Of a stretch of 5,610 nt of DNA, positions 4,286-5,610 are shown piece by piece. The stretch lies in NCBI GenBank assembly GCA_026992375.1, contig JALXAF010000277.1:1-5610 (forward strand), read 5' to 3'. Numbering within the stretch: the stretch's first letter is position 1; every line of letters starts with the position of its first letter. The translations under genes and the position numbers were made by a program. Source of the stretch: Anaerolineae bacterium (lineage in GTDB: Bacteria > Chloroflexota > Anaerolineae > J102). The notes under the pieces were generated by a model. That model did no database searches. It was not told where the DNA came from and saw only the letters and a list, made by a program, of their open reading frames with translations.

Positions 4286-5610
4286 TCAGGTTAAGAGGAG
4301 TTTGCCGCCCTGGAAAACGATGAACGCCACGATCCAGCCCAGGGTAAGCTGGATTGCGATGCTCGTCCACATCCATCGAGCGCCTAATTCCTGTCGCTGG
4401 GCGGCCATGGTGGCGACGCAAGGACTGTAGAGCAGCACGTAAACCATGAACGCCAGGGCCGCCAGGATGCCATGACCGCCGCTGCTTTCTTCAAATCCCT
4501 GGCGAATGGCCGTCATCAACGCGGGCTGCTCGGCTTCGGTTGTAGAAGGAAGGAGATTGACGCCAATGATGGCGGGGATGCTTTTGATAGTGTCTACGAT
4601 GGCCTGCACCAGGGACGCAAGAGAGTCCTCCGCCTGGGCGACGAAACCGACATCTTCGACAGGGTGATCGGATTGGGGCACATGATAAACCTGGGCCAGG
4701 GTGCTGACCACCACCTCTTTGGCGATGAAGCCGGAAAGCAAGGCGCTGGCGTTTTCCCAGTTGCCAAAACCCAGGGGGCTGAACACCGGGCTGATGGCGC
4801 CGGCCAGATGGGCGAAGGCGCTGTCGTCGACGGGTGTGTTGGCAAAGGAGCCCTCGCCGCCAACAGGAATGGCCATGAACAACCAGATGACAAGGCTGAC
4901 GCCCATGATGATGGTGGCTGCGCCTTCCAGAAAGGCCCGGGTGCGCTGCCACATCTCCGTCCACACGTTGCGCACCGTGGGCATTCGATAGGCTGGCACT
5001 TCGATGAGCAGGGCGTTTTCATCCGTCTGCTTGAAGATGGTTTTGCGCAACAACAGACCGACAATCAACGCCATGATGATCCCCAAAATGTACATGGCCA
5101 GCACGGCCACGGTGGCGTAGGCGGGGAAGAAGATGGTGGCGATAAGCACATACACCGGCAACCGGGCGCCACAGCTCATAAAAGGCACCAACAGGCCCGT
5201 GAGAATGCGATCGGTGCGGCTTTCGAGAGTGCGAGTGGCGTAGATAGCGGGCACATTGCAGCCGAAACCCAGCACCAGAGGCACAAAGCTTTTCCCTTGC
5301 AAACCCAGTTTTCGCATGTAACGATCCATCACAAAGGCGGCTCGGGCCATGTAGCCGCTGTCTTCCATGATGGCCATGCCCATGTACAAAAACATGAGCA
5401 CCGGCACGAAAACCAACACGCCGCCCACGCCCGCCAGCAGGCCGTCAACGATCATGCTGGCGATCCAGGTGTCTTGCAAATGTGCCAGAGCCAGCAACTC
5501 GATCACCCAGTGGGCGAAATGGCCATTGACGAACGCATCGATCCAATTCACCAGAGGAGCGGCGACATCGGTCGAGAGTTTGAAGATCACCCACATGACG
5601 CCAAAGAAAA
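4286..5610 (-). CDS. feoB: Ferrous iron transport protein B, C-terminal membrane part (partial)
   Basis: The frame runs off the right edge (first complete codon at 5606-5608), so the N-terminal GTPase domain lies outside the window. About 440 residues remain. Numbering from the Met at 5596, the first Gate region contains VFVPVLMFLYMGMAIMEDSG (62-81), GFGCNVPA (110-117, Cys113) and PFMSCGARLPVY (138-149, Cys142). The FeoB C-terminal domain follows with VPAYRMPTVRN near 201. The second Gate has FIAKEVVVSTLAQVY (291-305), and the last helices include YSPCVATMAA (391-400, Cys394). Several membrane segments are visible. FeoB imports Fe(II) across the inner membrane, driven or gated by its G domain. 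The loop from 309 to 375 between the second Gate and YSPC is long and polar. The feoC and NifX-like genes lie downstream. A frame of this length with all conserved blocks is intact, so the gene is functional as far as visible. Confidence 0.97.
   Translation of the reverse strand, partial: FFGVMWVIFKLSTDVAAPLVNWIDAFVNGHFAHWVIELLALAHLQDTWIASMIVDGLLAGVGGVLVFVPVLMFLYMGMAIMEDSGYMARAAFVMDRYMRKLGLQGKSFVPLVLGFGCNVPAIYATRTLESRTDRILTGLLVPFMSCGARLPVYVLIATIFFPAYATVAVLAMYILGIIMALIVGLLLRKTIFKQTDENALLIEVPAYRMPTVRNVWTEMWQRTRAFLEGAATIIMGVSLVIWLFMAIPVGGEGSFANTPVDDSAFAHLAGAISPVFSPLGFGNWENASALLSGFIAKEVVVSTLAQVYHVPQSDHPVEDVGFVAQAEDSLASLVQAIVDTIKSIPAIIGVNLLPSTTEAEQPALMTAIRQGFEESSGGHGILAALAFMVYVLLYSPCVATMAAQRQELGARWMWTSIAIQLTLGWIVAFIVFQGGKLLLT

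Noticed and set aside
4491..5064. Several open frames overlapping feoB on both strands.
   Set aside because: They are Arg-, Pro- and Ser-rich shadow translations of the feoB codons without family features, while feoB shows all conserved blocks.

Overview
The window looks like a piece of a GC-moderate bacterial chromosome, probably from a Chloroflexota-type organism (Anaerolineae or Caldilineae would fit). This is inference from the style of the proteins: a PPK2 of the GMDTAGKD type, a FeoB–FeoC–NifX-like iron cluster, a YtkA/FixH-like membrane-anchored protein, and GCAAAG-type dispersed repeats. No rRNA, tRNA or universal marker gene is present to prove it. All well-supported genes lie on the minus strand, so transcription runs from right to left.

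Positions 1-860 hold no complete gene. The first ~68 bases look like the 3' end of a plus-strand gene. Directly behind it sits a 213-bp element (62-274) with 15-bp terminal inverted repeats (14/15 identical), an exact 11-bp target duplication that abuts both ends, and five hairpins packed in its interior. It has the form of a non-autonomous transposable element (MITE) and is the most striking structure in the window. Two further imperfect inverted-repeat units lie at 520-603 and 621-690. The second resembles a hairpin repeat found again at 4155-4230.

Positions 861-2190 form a probable two-gene operon with a good sigma-70-type promoter. It encodes a PPK2-family polyphosphate:nucleotide phosphotransferase and, 14 nt downstream, a 124-residue protein with an extremely Arg/Lys/Ser-rich N-terminal half. 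Positions 2241-2878 encode a secreted, C-terminally anchored protein with a YtkA/FixH-like domain and its own promoter. Positions 2941-3396 form a self-contained unit with a perfect TATAAT promoter, a charged 91-residue protein of unknown function and a clear intrinsic terminator.

Positions 3487-5610 carry a ferrous-iron uptake cluster in the order feoB (3' part only; its G domain lies beyond the window), a FeoC-like winged-helix protein with four cysteines, and a NifX/NafY-like cluster-binding domain protein. A hairpin repeat with T-tracts on both sides separates feoB from feoC and could attenuate transcription. The three proteins plausibly act together: the transporter, a small Fe-S or redox-sensing partner, and a small protein that could bind an iron cluster. 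Only the FeoB role is firm.
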